Positions 49,123 through 58,670 of a stretch of 64,000 nucleotides of DNA are shown one piece after another. Position 1 is the first letter of the stretch, and each line of letters opens with the position of its first letter. This DNA comes from JAXDMK01 sp963765955. Its GTDB lineage: Bacteria > Actinomycetota > Acidimicrobiia > Acidimicrobiales > AC-14. Both the position numbers and the translations under genes were made by a program. The DNA lies in the NCBI GenBank assembly GCA_963765955.1, contig CAVXYA010000009.1:1-64000 (forward strand). The letters are read 5' to 3'. The notes below the pieces were generated by a model that was not told the DNA's origin, searched no databases, and was given only the letters and a program-made list of their open reading frames with translations.

Positions 49123-49833
49123 TCAGACGAACGTCACGCACACCGAATCGCCCTGGGGCCGGGACGAGGAGGTCTCCGGCACCGTCTCGCCGTAGAGGCT
49201 GGAGAGCATGCCCTTGACGATGCCCCGGTCGACGGCGCAGATCACCGGGTGCTGCACCGCGGCCTCGCCGAAGGGGCACTGCTCGGAGATGATGGCCAGC
49301 GCCCCCTCGCGGGACTGGGTGTGGGCCGCGAACCCGTGCGCCGTCAACGCGTCGGCCACCGTGTGCAGCGCCACCTGGAGCGACCGGTGGCCCTCGGCCG
49401 GCGCCATGGTGGCGGCCAGCGAGCGGCCGTAGGCCTGCCCCACGTCCTCGGCCATGGCCTCCGCCGCCTCCAGGGGCACGAGGGACAGGGTGCGGGCCAG
49501 GAGGGTGACCAGCAGGTCGTCGCGCCGGGCGGGGAAGTCGAGGCGCATGTCCTTGGCCACGGTGCGGTAGTGCTTCGACGGCCGGCCCGCCCCGGGGTGC
49601 TCGGCCCGCTCGACGGCGACCTCCAGGTAGCCCCCGCCGGCCAGCTTGTCGAGGTGGTGGCGGGCGACGTTGGGGTGGAGCTCGAACTGCTCGGCCACCT
49701 CGGCCGCGGTGACCCCCCGCTCCGACTTGTGGGCGAAGAGGTAGATCTCCCGCCTCGTCGGATCGCCGAAGGCGCTGGTGACGGCGCTGACCGCGGCGCT
49801 GAACTCGTCCGACGTCAGAGCACGTTCAACCAC
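49123..49833 (-). CDS. SufR-like winged-helix regulator with cysteines
   Basis: The 236-residue protein has an ArsR/SufR-like winged helix (AFGDPTRREIYLFAHKSE, VTAAEVAEQFELHPNVARHHLDKL, GRPSKHYR) and a C-terminal domain with cysteines in SEQCPFGEAAVQHPVICAVD and SVCVTFV. These may bind an Fe-S cluster, as in SufR. The neighbouring cysteine desulfurase and Mrp genes support an Fe-S sensing role, by inference. GTG 49833 follows TAGAAT by 6 nt. Confidence 0.8.
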   Translation of the reverse strand: MVERALTSDEFSAAVSAVTSAFGDPTRREIYLFAHKSERGVTAAEVAEQFELHPNVARHHLDKLAGGGYLEVAVERAEHPGAGRPSKHYRTVAKDMRLDFPARRDDLLVTLLARTLSLVPLEAAEAMAEDVGQAYGRSLAATMAPAEGHRSLQVALHTVADALTAHGFAAHTQSREGALAIISEQCPFGEAAVQHPVICAVDRGIVKGMLSSLYGETVPETSSSRPQGDSVCVTFV

Positions 49834-49839
49834 CCCGGT

Positions 49840-49859
49840 ATTCTACCTATAGCCATAGG
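49840..49859. promoter_or_regulatory. Leaderless promoter and dyad operator between the SufR-like gene and mrp
   Basis: TAGAAT (minus strand, 49840-49845) is 6 nt from the regulator GTG. Right beside it, CCTATAGCCATAGG (49846-49859) is a dyad with arms CCTAT and ATAGG. Its place between divergent genes suggests a site for the regulator. Confidence 0.5.
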
Positions 49860-49882
49860 AGAAATCGGAGCCCTCACCGCTG

Positions 49883-51028
<1,146 letters not shown>

Positions 51029-51065
51029 GCCGGCACCCGCCGGGGGCTGGGCTAGACAGGTCACG

Positions 51066-52103
51066 ATGCTCAGCCTCCTGACCCCGCTGACACCGCTGAC
51101 GCCGGTGTTCGCCGTCCTGGCCGCGATCTCCTACGACCCGCTGGTGCGGATCCACATCGGTCCGGTATCGATCTCGCCCCACGGCATCGGCATCGCGGTC
51201 GGCTTCCTGATCGGTGCCCGGTTCATGCTGCCGCAGTCCCGGGCCCGGGGCATCCCGGACGAGGAGGTCTACCCGCTCTTCACCCGGGCCGCCATCGGGG
51301 CGATCATCGGCGCCCGCGTCGCCTACGTCATCAACCACTTCGGCGAGTACGACTCGGTCCTCGACATCCTCCGGGTGTGGGAGGGCGGCATCTCCCTGCT
51401 GGGCGGGATCACCGGCGCGGTGCTGCTGGCGGTTCCCCGCATGCGCAACCGGCGGCTGTCGTTCTGGAAGATCATGGACGCGGCCGCCCCCGGGCTGGCC
51501 CTGGGCATCGTCGTCGGCCGCATCGGCGACCTGATCATCGGCGACCACCTGGGCAAGACCACCGACTTCTTCCTCGGCTACCAGTGCCCGCCGGCCGGCG
51601 TCGACGTCGGCTCGCCGTGCGTCCCGGGCACGATCGTCCACCAGACGGCCCTGTACGACCAGTTCTTCGCCCTGGTGGTGCTCATCGTCCTGCTGCGACT
51701 GCGCCGCCGCCCGCACTACGAGGGCTTCCTGGCCATGGTGTTCGTGGCCGGCTACGCCACCAGCCGGATCATCGAGGACTTCCTGCGGGAGGACCTGCGC
51801 CACTTCGGGCTCACCGGGAGCCAGTGGTGGGCCCTGACCATGCTCGTCCTCAGCCTGTACGGCCTCGTGGTGCTGCGGCGCACACCGAGATGGGGACGGT
51901 GGGACGAGCGGCCTCCGCCGCCGGAGGCCGGTTCGGAGACCGATCTGATGGCGCCTACCCTGAGCGACGACGAGCCGGAAATTTCGGAGCCTGGGATTTC
52001 GAAGGACATCGGTGGCGAGGACCGCCCCGAGGAAGGAGTGCGCAGTGGAGATCAAGATCGGGGTAATTCAGTCCCCGAGGGAGATCGAGATCGACATGGG
52101 TGA
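51066..52103 (+). CDS. lgt: Prolipoprotein diacylglyceryl transferase Lgt
   Basis: Lgt moves diacylglycerol from phosphatidylglycerol to the lipobox cysteine of prolipoproteins. The 345-residue protein has seven membrane helices, ISPHGIGIAVGFLIGARF, the signature region VVGRIGDLIIGDHLG and VHQTALYDQ in place of the usual HPxxLYE. RIIEDFLRED is also typical. An acidic cytoplasmic tail of about 70 residues follows the last helix; its end is encoded in the region overlapping the next gene by 59 nt. Confidence 0.9.
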   Translation: MLSLLTPLTPLTPVFAVLAAISYDPLVRIHIGPVSISPHGIGIAVGFLIGARFMLPQSRARGIPDEEVYPLFTRAAIGAIIGARVAYVINHFGEYDSVLDILRVWEGGISLLGGITGAVLLAVPRMRNRRLSFWKIMDAAAPGLALGIVVGRIGDLIIGDHLGKTTDFFLGYQCPPAGVDVGSPCVPGTIVHQTALYDQFFALVVLIVLLRLRRRPHYEGFLAMVFVAGYATSRIIEDFLREDLRHFGLTGSQWWALTMLVLSLYGLVVLRRTPRWGRWDERPPPPEAGSETDLMAPTLSDDEPEISEPGISKDIGGEDRPEEGVRSGDQDRGNSVPEGDRDRHG

Positions 52104-52281
52104 CGAGGTCGACAGCGAGAAGCTGGTCGCCGACATCCAAGAGGCCATGGGCAACGACACGAACATGCTGTGGTTCACCGATCGCCGGGGCCGGCGGGTG
52201 GGGGTGGCCACCGAGCGGCTGGCCTACGTCGAGGTGGGGGCCACCGGCGAGCACCGCCGGGTCGGGTTCAGCGCCGTCTAG
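52045..52281 (+). CDS. DUF3107 family protein
   Basis: A 78-residue actinobacterial protein: VEIKIGVIQSPREIEIDMGD at the start and DRRGRRVGVATERLAYVEVG near the end, matching DUF3107. Function unknown. GTG 52045 follows GGAAGGAG and sits inside the lgt tail region in another frame, so the last 59 nt of lgt are read twice. Confidence 0.87.
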   Translation: MEIKIGVIQSPREIEIDMGDEVDSEKLVADIQEAMGNDTNMLWFTDRRGRRVGVATERLAYVEVGATGEHRRVGFSAV

Positions 52282-52326
52282 TCGCCTTCGGAAGCGGAGC
52301 TTCCTCGGCGAGTTCTACGGAGCTCC

Positions 52327-52351
52327 GGGCGGCCGGCGGAGCCGGCCGCCC
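52327..52351 (+). terminator. GC hairpin after DUF3107
   Basis: GGGCGGCCGGC and GCCGGCCGCCC form a perfect 11-bp stem with a GGA loop, 46 nt after the stop. Only short T runs follow (CCTTTCT, 52360-52367), so it is a probable but not classical terminator. Confidence 0.55.
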
Positions 52352-52480
52352 TCCGCACCGCCTTTCTGGCCGGCAGCCGGGGACGGGGCCGCCTTCGGCG
52401 GCGTGAGCGGCCGCCGGCTATCTCTGGCGTGAGGCCCGGTCCCTCGGCTCCCGGCCACGGTTCGTACACTTGGCTTCGAC

Positions 52481-54037
52481 ATGGCCACGCTTGCCGAGAT
52501 CGCCAGCCAGACGTCCCTGGAAGGGCCGGCGTTGGCCCACCTCCAGCGGCTGGTGGGGACGTGGGGGCTCCTGTCGGACCTGTGCTTCGCCGACCTCCTC
52601 CTGTTCGTGCCGGTCGACGAACCGCCCGACGGCCGGTTCGTGATCCTGGGCCAGATCCGGCCCACCACCAGCCAGACGCTCTACCGCGAGGACCAGATCG
52701 GCAAGGTCTTCGACTCCTTCGACCGGCCACTGGTGGCCCGGGCGTGGCAGCTGGGCGACATCATCGACGGCGAGGTCGACCTCACCCCGGCGGGGGAGGT
52801 GGCGGGGGTGCAGTGCATCCCTGTCCGGTGGAAGGACTCCCTGCTGGGCGTGCTCACCCGGGAGGCGGCACCGTCGGTCGGACGCCGTCCGGGCGACCTC
52901 GAGCGGGTCTACGTCGAGATCTTCGACCGCTTCGCCCGCATGATCATCGCCGGCGAGTTCCCCTTCGGCGCCGAGGAGACCGAGCCCGACGAGGCCCCCC
53001 GGGTGGGGGACGGTGTGGCCCGCCTCGACTCCGCCGCCCGGGTCGACTTCGCGTCCCCCAACTTCGTCTCCGTCCTGCACCGCATGGGCATCCACCGCAA
53101 CACCCACGGCGCCCGGCTGGGTGAGATCGGCTTCGACGAGTCGCCGGTGCGGGCGGCCTACGCCATCGGGCTGCCCATCACCGAGGAGATCGAGCGCCGC
53201 GACGTGGTGGTGCTCGTGCGCTGCATCCCACTCCTCGAGCACGGGCAGGTGACGGCCGCGGTCGTGCTCATGCGGGACGTGTCCGACCTCCGCCGCCGGG
53301 ACCGGATGCTCATCTCCAAGGACGCCACCATCCGGGAGATCCACCACCGGGTGAAGAACAACCTGCAGACGATCTCGTCGCTGCTGCGCCTCCACGCCCG
53401 CCGGCTGGAGTCCCCCGAAGCCAGGGCCGCCCTGGAGGAGTCGGTGCGGCGGGTGCGCTCCATCGCCCTGGTGCACGAGACCCTGTCCATCGGGGCCAGC
53501 CAGGAGGTGGAGTTCGACCAGATCGTCCGCCCCCTGGTGCGGATGGTGGAGGAAGGCCTGGGGTCGGAGGAGCGCCCGGTGCGGCTGGAGGTGCAGGGCG
53601 ACGCCGGCGAGCTGCGGGCCGAGATCGCCACGCCCCTGGCGGTGGTGCTCACCGAGCTGCTCCAGAACGCGGTGCAGCACGGGTTCCCCACCGACGACGT
53701 CTCCCCGCCGACCTCCTCCCCCGAGACGGCGGTCGACGCCGCCGGCCTGCGGGAGCTGGCCGGCGAACCGCCGGTGGAGCGGGTGCCGGGACGGGTCGTC
53801 GTGTCCTTCGCCAACGACGGCAGCGAGCTGCTGGTGCGGGTGCGCGACGACGGCGTCGGCCTCCCCGAGGGCTTCACCATGTACGGCCCCCGCCTCGGCC
53901 TCACCATCGTCCGCACGCTGGTCACCACCGACCTCGGCGGCACCATCAAGATGTGGAGCGACGGCGGCACGGTGGTGGAGCTGCGGGTGCCCGTCAGCGC
54001 GGGCACGGCCATGGAGGCCACCGCCCCCGGCGACTGA
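52481..54037 (+). CDS. pdtaS: PdtaS-type sensor histidine kinase
   Basis: The 518-residue cytoplasmic kinase has an N-terminal GAF-like sensor (about 1-150), a PAS-like domain (about 180-280), a HisKA_2 phosphoacceptor region IREIHHRVKNNLQTISSLLRL with His near residue 288, and an HATPase domain (LTELLQNAVQHG, VRDDGVGLPEG, GLTIVRTLV). PdtaS signals to the RNA-binding antiterminator PdtaR in mycobacteria; no PdtaR gene is in the window. A Pro/Ser insert of about 25 residues lies inside the ATPase domain. TACACT near 52466 is a possible -10. Confidence 0.9.
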   Translation: MATLAEIASQTSLEGPALAHLQRLVGTWGLLSDLCFADLLLFVPVDEPPDGRFVILGQIRPTTSQTLYREDQIGKVFDSFDRPLVARAWQLGDIIDGEVDLTPAGEVAGVQCIPVRWKDSLLGVLTREAAPSVGRRPGDLERVYVEIFDRFARMIIAGEFPFGAEETEPDEAPRVGDGVARLDSAARVDFASPNFVSVLHRMGIHRNTHGARLGEIGFDESPVRAAYAIGLPITEEIERRDVVVLVRCIPLLEHGQVTAAVVLMRDVSDLRRRDRMLISKDATIREIHHRVKNNLQTISSLLRLHARRLESPEARAALEESVRRVRSIALVHETLSIGASQEVEFDQIVRPLVRMVEEGLGSEERPVRLEVQGDAGELRAEIATPLAVVLTELLQNAVQHGFPTDDVSPPTSSPETAVDAAGLRELAGEPPVERVPGRVVVSFANDGSELLVRVRDDGVGLPEGFTMYGPRLGLTIVRTLVTTDLGGTIKMWSDGGTVVELRVPVSAGTAMEATAPGD

Positions 54038-54081
54038 AGCCGGTTTGGGGATACCCCCTCCGCGTCGTGAAGAATGTGCGG

Positions 54082-55950
54082 ATGGGAGACCCGCCGCCGG
54101 GGCACCGATCGGGCATGACGAAGGGCCTGCGCCGCCCCGCGACCGACGCCGACCTGGACTTTCACCGGCGACCGATGGTGCGCTGGCTCGACCCCCACCA
54201 GCTTCTCGACACCTCGGCCCGGGTCTTGGCGTCGGGCCTGTGGAGCGCCTACACCGACAACCGGGAGCTGCAGGCGATGGTGCCGGCCGGGGTCCACGAC
54301 CGGTCGGAGCCGGCCGAGCTGTGGGTCGACTACGTGTCCGACCTGGGTGACGGGTTCAACTCGACCTACACGGTCGCGTCCCTGCTGGCCCAGCCGGAGC
54401 TGGAGCTGACCCAAGTGCAGGACCACGACGCGTCGGGCGACGGCGAGGTCCACCGCACCCAGCGGGGCCGGATCCTGGTCATGGGCGGCGACCAGGTGTA
54501 CCCGGTGCCCAAGGGCTCGGAGTACGAGGACCGGCTCCTGGGCCCCTACCGGGCGGCCATGCCCGGGCCGGCGGGGGCGGTCGACCTGTTCGCCATCCCC
54601 GGCAGCCACGACTGGTACGACGGCCTCATCAACTTCACCAACATCTTCTGCCGGGGCCGTGAGCTGGGGGCGCTGCGGACGAGCCAGGCCAGGAGCTACT
54701 TCGCCGTCGCCCTGCCCCATCGATGGTGGCTGTGGGGCATCGACCTGCAGTTCGGGGACTTCCTCGACGAGGCCCAGCTCCGCTATTTCGCCAAGGTCGC
54801 GGCCGAGGCCATGGAACCGGGCGATCGGATCGTCCTCTGCATGGCCAAGGAGGTCGACAGCGGGCCCAAGAGCTCGGAGGTGTGCTCGGACCGCAACCTG
54901 GCCTACCTCACGGCGGAGGTGGTCGAGCCGGCCGGCGGCCGGATCGAGGTGTTCCTCAAGAGCGGCCGCCACTACTACTGCCGCTACGAGGAGGAGGAGG
55001 GCTCCCGCCAGCTCATCACCGCCGGCGGCGGCGGCGCCTTCCTCCACCCCACGCACCAGCTCCCCGTCCGCAGCAGCCCCTACGGCGCCGCCGGCGAGCA
55101 GAAGTACGAGCGTAAAGGGGTCTATCCCAGCCCGGAGACCTCGAGGCGGCTCCGGAAGCGGGTGTTCCTGCTTCCCGGCTACAACCTGCCGCTGGCGGCG
55201 GTGCTGGGCACCGCCCACCTGATGCTGGCCTTCCTCCTGCGCCTCCACCTGCGGGACGAGTACCTCTCCATCGGGATCGGCGACCTGTGGCAGGCGGTGT
55301 GGGAGAGCCCGGCCGCCTTCCTGCTCATCCTCCTGCTGATCGGCAGCATCGGCGGCATGGTGCTGCTGGCCCACGACGCCAGCGGCTGGCCCCGCCTGGC
55401 GCTGGGCGTGGTCCACTCGTTCCTCCAGATCGGCGGGCTGGTGTTCGTGTTCGTGGTGGCGTCGCAGGCGTCTGCCGCCATCGGCTACGAGGGACTGGCC
55501 GCGCTCGTGACGTTCCTGTTCGTGGTGTGGGTGGTTGGCGGTATCGGGGGCGTCCTGGGAATCGCCGGGTACTTCTGGGCCACCAATTGCCTCGGCTACC
55601 ACGGCAACGAGGTCTACGCCCCCCTTCACCACGAGGACCTCAAGAACTTCCTCCGCCTCCACTTCGACGCCGACGGTGGGCTCACCATCTACCCCGTCGG
55701 CATCGACCGGGTCGGCCGCCACTGGAAGCTGTGCCCCGATGCGCCCGCCGACGACCCGTGGTTCGAGTCGGCCGACGGCCAGCCCCAGACCCACCTCATC
55801 GAGCCACCGGTGCGAATTGGGGGGCGCTCCCAGGCCCAGGAGCCGCCCGCAGCCACCGAGGACGAGATCGATCGAGCGGCCGCCGGTGGCGTCCCGTATG
55901 AGCCCGCCCGAGCGACGCCGCCGGCACCGGCCCCTTCAGCGGGCGACTGA
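54082..55950 (+). CDS. Membrane-linked metallophosphoesterase
   Basis: The 622-residue protein has a calcineurin-like phosphoesterase N-terminal half: VSDLGDGF, MGGDQVYP (metal site), GSHDWYDGL in place of GNHD, and SGRHYYCRYE in place of GHxH. Four membrane helices follow (about 368-530), then a C-terminal soluble part with LHFDADGGLTIYPVGIDRV. The group occurs in actinobacteria and others with unknown substrate. ATG 54082 or ATG 54115 could be the start. It follows pdtaS by 44 nt. Confidence 0.8.
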   Translation: MGDPPPGHRSGMTKGLRRPATDADLDFHRRPMVRWLDPHQLLDTSARVLASGLWSAYTDNRELQAMVPAGVHDRSEPAELWVDYVSDLGDGFNSTYTVASLLAQPELELTQVQDHDASGDGEVHRTQRGRILVMGGDQVYPVPKGSEYEDRLLGPYRAAMPGPAGAVDLFAIPGSHDWYDGLINFTNIFCRGRELGALRTSQARSYFAVALPHRWWLWGIDLQFGDFLDEAQLRYFAKVAAEAMEPGDRIVLCMAKEVDSGPKSSEVCSDRNLAYLTAEVVEPAGGRIEVFLKSGRHYYCRYEEEEGSRQLITAGGGGAFLHPTHQLPVRSSPYGAAGEQKYERKGVYPSPETSRRLRKRVFLLPGYNLPLAAVLGTAHLMLAFLLRLHLRDEYLSIGIGDLWQAVWESPAAFLLILLLIGSIGGMVLLAHDASGWPRLALGVVHSFLQIGGLVFVFVVASQASAAIGYEGLAALVTFLFVVWVVGGIGGVLGIAGYFWATNCLGYHGNEVYAPLHHEDLKNFLRLHFDADGGLTIYPVGIDRVGRHWKLCPDAPADDPWFESADGQPQTHLIEPPVRIGGRSQAQEPPAATEDEIDRAAAGGVPYEPARATPPAPAPSAGD

Positions 55951-55991
55951 AGCGACCGTCAGCGGGCGACGGTCAGCGGGCACAGCGACGG

Positions 55992-56282
55992 TCAGCTGGC
56001 GCGGCGGCGGCTGGCCAGCCATGCCTTGCGCAGTTTGCGCCGCTCTTCCTCCGACGTCGCACCCCACACGCCCGCCTCCTGATTCGTGGCCAGGGCGAAC
56101 TCGAGGCACTCCTCGCGGGCCTCGCACGCCCGGCAGACGATCTTGGCCGCCTCGATCTGGTCGATGGCGGTGCCGGTCGTGCCGACCGGGAAGAAGAGGT
56201 CGGGATCGGTGTCCCGGCAGGACGCCCTCTGGCGCCAGTCGTCGACATCCCATTCGTAGGGCCGGTTCCACGTCAGTGCCAC
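55992..56282 (-). CDS. whiB: WhiB family Fe-S transcriptional regulator
   Basis: The 96-residue Wbl protein has the four cluster cysteines (ASCRDTDPDLFF, then CRACEAREEC giving Cys-x2-Cys-x5-Cys), the GVWGATSEEERR turn and a basic C-terminal end for DNA contact. Wbl proteins bind a 4Fe-4S cluster and usually act with the primary sigma factor. GTG 56282 has a strong GAGGAG ribosome site; ATG 56315 lies inside the palindromic operator and is rejected. The layout is closest to WhiB1/WhiB2-type proteins. Confidence 0.93.
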   Translation of the reverse strand: MALTWNRPYEWDVDDWRQRASCRDTDPDLFFPVGTTGTAIDQIEAAKIVCRACEAREECLEFALATNQEAGVWGATSEEERRKLRKAWLASRRRAS

Positions 56283-56302
56283 GTCGCTCCTCTGTCTGAG
56301 GA

Positions 56303-56322
56303 TTTGTGATTCCATTCACAAA
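56303..56322. promoter_or_regulatory. CRP-type operator upstream of whiB
   Basis: TTTGTGATTCCATTCACAAA is a 20-bp perfect-arm palindrome holding TGTGA-N6-TCACA, the classical CRP/GlxR consensus. It lies 22-38 nt before the whiB start codon. CRP control of whiB1 is known in Mycobacterium tuberculosis. Confidence 0.75.
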
Positions 56323-56459
56323 CCGGGACACCGCAAACGAACGGTGCATGAACAAGTTGTCGCCCGAACGAGACTACTTGCCCCCTAATGCCTGAACAAG
56401 GGGGACAAGCAACCAGCGCTCACTCCCCCCTGAGAGGGAGGGGGCGACGAGGGAGGACA

Positions 56460-57398
56460 CTACGATGAAGGAGCAACGATGGCCAGGGCGTGGGGCTCGT
56501 AGGAGATGGCCAGCGCCTCGGTCATTCCCAGGTAGTCGCCGTCGACCTGGTAGGGGAACGGTCCCAGCCCGGTGACCGTGAACGACAGCAGGTCGGGGCG
56601 GTGGTCGACCTGGGGGTTGCGCCGGAGCCGCTTGCCGCGGCCCATGGCCGAGGTGAGCAGCCCCACCACGGCGGGCAGGTGCATGGTGCGGACGGTGACC
56701 GCCACCAGGCCCCGGCCGGGCTGGGCGTCGGGGGTCAGGTTGAGCGAGATGCGGCCCAGATAGGTGTACGGATTCGAGTTCATGACCACCGCGTAGGCCC
56801 CGTCGACATCGGTGCCCCCCCGGTCGGGATCCCCGAAGTGCATGGTGAAGTGGGGCACCCGCAGGTCGAAGTGGCCGGCCAGGGTGACCACGGTGGCGTG
56901 GACGAAGATGGCCTGGCCCAGCTTGCGCTTGAGGGAGGCCCGCCGCTCGACCTGCTCGACGACGGCCGCATCGAAGCCGAGGCCGGTGTGGAACAGGAAG
57001 CGCCGGCCGTTGACGACACCCAGGGGCATGCGCCGGATCGACCCTGCCGCCAAGAGCCTGCTGAGCTGGATGACGGCCTTGCCCGCGTCGTTGGGCACGC
57101 CGATGGTGCGGGCGAACACGTTGGTCGACCCCGCCGGCAGGGCCGCCATTGCGGTGGCGGTGCCGGCCAGGCCGTTGGCCGCCTCGTTCAGGGTTCCGTC
57201 GCCCCCCAGCACGGCCAGCACCTCGGCGTCGGCCGCGGCCGCCTCGGCCGCCAGGAGGGTGGCGTGGTCCCGGCAGGTCGTCTCCACCACGGTGACGTCG
57301 TGCCCCTCGCCCAGCACCTTCTCGACCAGCGCCCGCTTCTTCGGCGTCATCGTCGAGGCGAACGGGTTGACCAGCAGGGTCACCCTCACCGGCCGCAC
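56460..57398 (-). CDS. Diacylglycerol kinase-family lipid kinase
   Basis: The 312-residue protein has the DAGK/YegS catalytic pattern: LLVNPFAST, VLGGDGTLNEAANGL (ATP site GGDGT), LPAGSTNVFARTIG, and GLGFDAAVVEQVE, with PYQVDGDYLG near the end. Such enzymes phosphorylate diacylglycerol or a sphingosine-like lipid in phospholipid or wall-lipid turnover. It follows sigF by 10 nt in the same direction and may belong to the SigF unit. Confidence 0.9.
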   Translation of the reverse strand: MRPVRVTLLVNPFASTMTPKKRALVEKVLGEGHDVTVVETTCRDHATLLAAEAAAADAEVLAVLGGDGTLNEAANGLAGTATAMAALPAGSTNVFARTIGVPNDAGKAVIQLSRLLAAGSIRRMPLGVVNGRRFLFHTGLGFDAAVVEQVERRASLKRKLGQAIFVHATVVTLAGHFDLRVPHFTMHFGDPDRGGTDVDGAYAVVMNSNPYTYLGRISLNLTPDAQPGRGLVAVTVRTMHLPAVVGLLTSAMGRGKRLRRNPQVDHRPDLLSFTVTGLGPFPYQVDGDYLGMTEALAISYEPHALAIVAPSS

Positions 57399-57408
57399 CC
57401 CAACGGGA

Positions 57409-58167
57409 TCAGTCGTCCCCTGCGTCGGCCGCCTGGGATCTGAGCTGGGACAGGCTCCGGGCCAGCAGGCGGGACACGTGCATCTGGCTGATCCCCAGCC
57501 GTCCCGCGATCTCGGACTGGGTGAGCCCCTCGAAGAAGCGCAGGTGCAGGATCGTGCGTTCCCGGGGCGGGAACTGGGCGATGAGGGGCGAGAGGGTCAC
57601 CCGGTGCTCGCTGTCGATGAGGCCCTGGTCCTCGGAGCCGAGCTGCGACGACAGCGAGCCGTCCTCGTCGCCGCCGACGGGGGCGTCGAGGGACGTGAAG
57701 CGGTAGGCATGGCCCGCTTCGATGGCCTCCAGCACCTCCTCCTCGGAGACCGCCGCGGCCAGGGCGATCTCGCCGATGGTGGGTGAGCGACCCTTCTCCT
57801 GGGACAGGGTGCTGACGACCGACCCGAGCCGAAGGTGCAGCTCCTGGACCCGCCGGGGGACCCGCACGGCCCACCCCTTGTCGCGGAAGTGGCGCTTGAG
57901 CTCGCCGACGATGGTAGGGGTGGCGTAGGTGGAGAACTCCAGGCCCCGGTCGGGATCGAAGCGGTCGACCGCCTTGAGCAGCCCGAGGGCGGCCACCTGG
58001 ACCAGGTCGTCGAGGGGCTCGCCCCGGTTGGTGAAACGGCGGGCCAGGTACTCGGCCAGGCCCATGTGGGCGGTGACCAGCTCGTCGCGGAGCGTCCGGT
58101 CGCGCGATTTGGCGTAGTCGACGAACTTGCGCCGGAGCTCGTCTCGCTCCTTGCTGTCGAACGCCAC
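57409..58167 (-). CDS. sigF: SigB/SigF family stress sigma factor
   Basis: The 252-residue protein has region 2 (ELVTAHMGLAEYLARRFTNR, DLVQVAALGLLKAVDRFDPD, FSTYATPTIVGELKRHFRDK), region 3 (VRVPRRVQELHLRL) and region 4 (LTQSEIAGRLGISQMHVSRLL). This is the SigB/SigF group controlled by partner switching. GTG 58167 lies 2 nt after the stop of rsbW, the classical rsbW-sigF order. Longer readings run back through rsbW. Confidence 0.93.
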   Translation of the reverse strand: MAFDSKERDELRRKFVDYAKSRDRTLRDELVTAHMGLAEYLARRFTNRGEPLDDLVQVAALGLLKAVDRFDPDRGLEFSTYATPTIVGELKRHFRDKGWAVRVPRRVQELHLRLGSVVSTLSQEKGRSPTIGEIALAAAVSEEEVLEAIEAGHAYRFTSLDAPVGGDEDGSLSSQLGSEDQGLIDSEHRVTLSPLIAQFPPRERTILHLRFFEGLTQSEIAGRLGISQMHVSRLLARSLSQLRSQAADAGDD

Positions 58168-58169
58168 CG

Positions 58170-58547
58170 TCAGACCGGCCGCAAGCGCTTGACCATGCGG
58201 AAGGTCGGCCCTTCGGGGCCCGCACCCAGCTCGACCTCGTCCACCATGGCCCCCAGGATCTGGTGCGACATGGGGGAGAGCACGGGCTGGTTGTGGCCGT
58301 CGTCGGTGAAGTGGCCGACGCCTTCCACGGCCAGGCCGTCGTCGAGCATCTCGTAGCGGAGGGCGACGCTGCCGGTGCGGCCCTTGCCCACCAGGGCGAA
58401 GCACAGCTCGTCGATGGCGATCCGGAGGTCCTCGACCTCGTCGAGGGTGAACCCGAGGCGGCTGGCGACGCCGGCGACCATGATCCGGGTGATGCGGAGG
58501 AACTCCGGGGACGCCGGGACCTCCAGCCGCACCTCTCCAGTGGTCAA
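58170..58547 (-). CDS. rsbW: Anti-sigma factor RsbW, serine kinase
   Basis: The 125-residue GHKL-type protein binds SigF and phosphorylates an RsbV-type antagonist. It shows the N-box DLRIAIDELCFALVG and a variant G-box around LSPMSHQILGAMVDE. The TTG 58547 start is supported by GAGGAGGAGAACGC just upstream. It is coupled to sigF by a 2-nt gap. No RsbV gene is adjacent. Confidence 0.88.
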   Translation of the reverse strand: MTTGEVRLEVPASPEFLRITRIMVAGVASRLGFTLDEVEDLRIAIDELCFALVGKGRTGSVALRYEMLDDGLAVEGVGHFTDDGHNQPVLSPMSHQILGAMVDEVELGAGPEGPTFRMVKRLRPV

Positions 58548-58670
58548 GCGTTCTCCTCCTCGAAACGGGGGGTTGATCGACGGGCGCGACGGGGTTCCGC
58601 GGCAGGTCGCCGGGGCCAGCCTAAGCGGGCACAGGGCATAGTGCTGTCGGGGCGTCCGGCCGAGGCTGGC

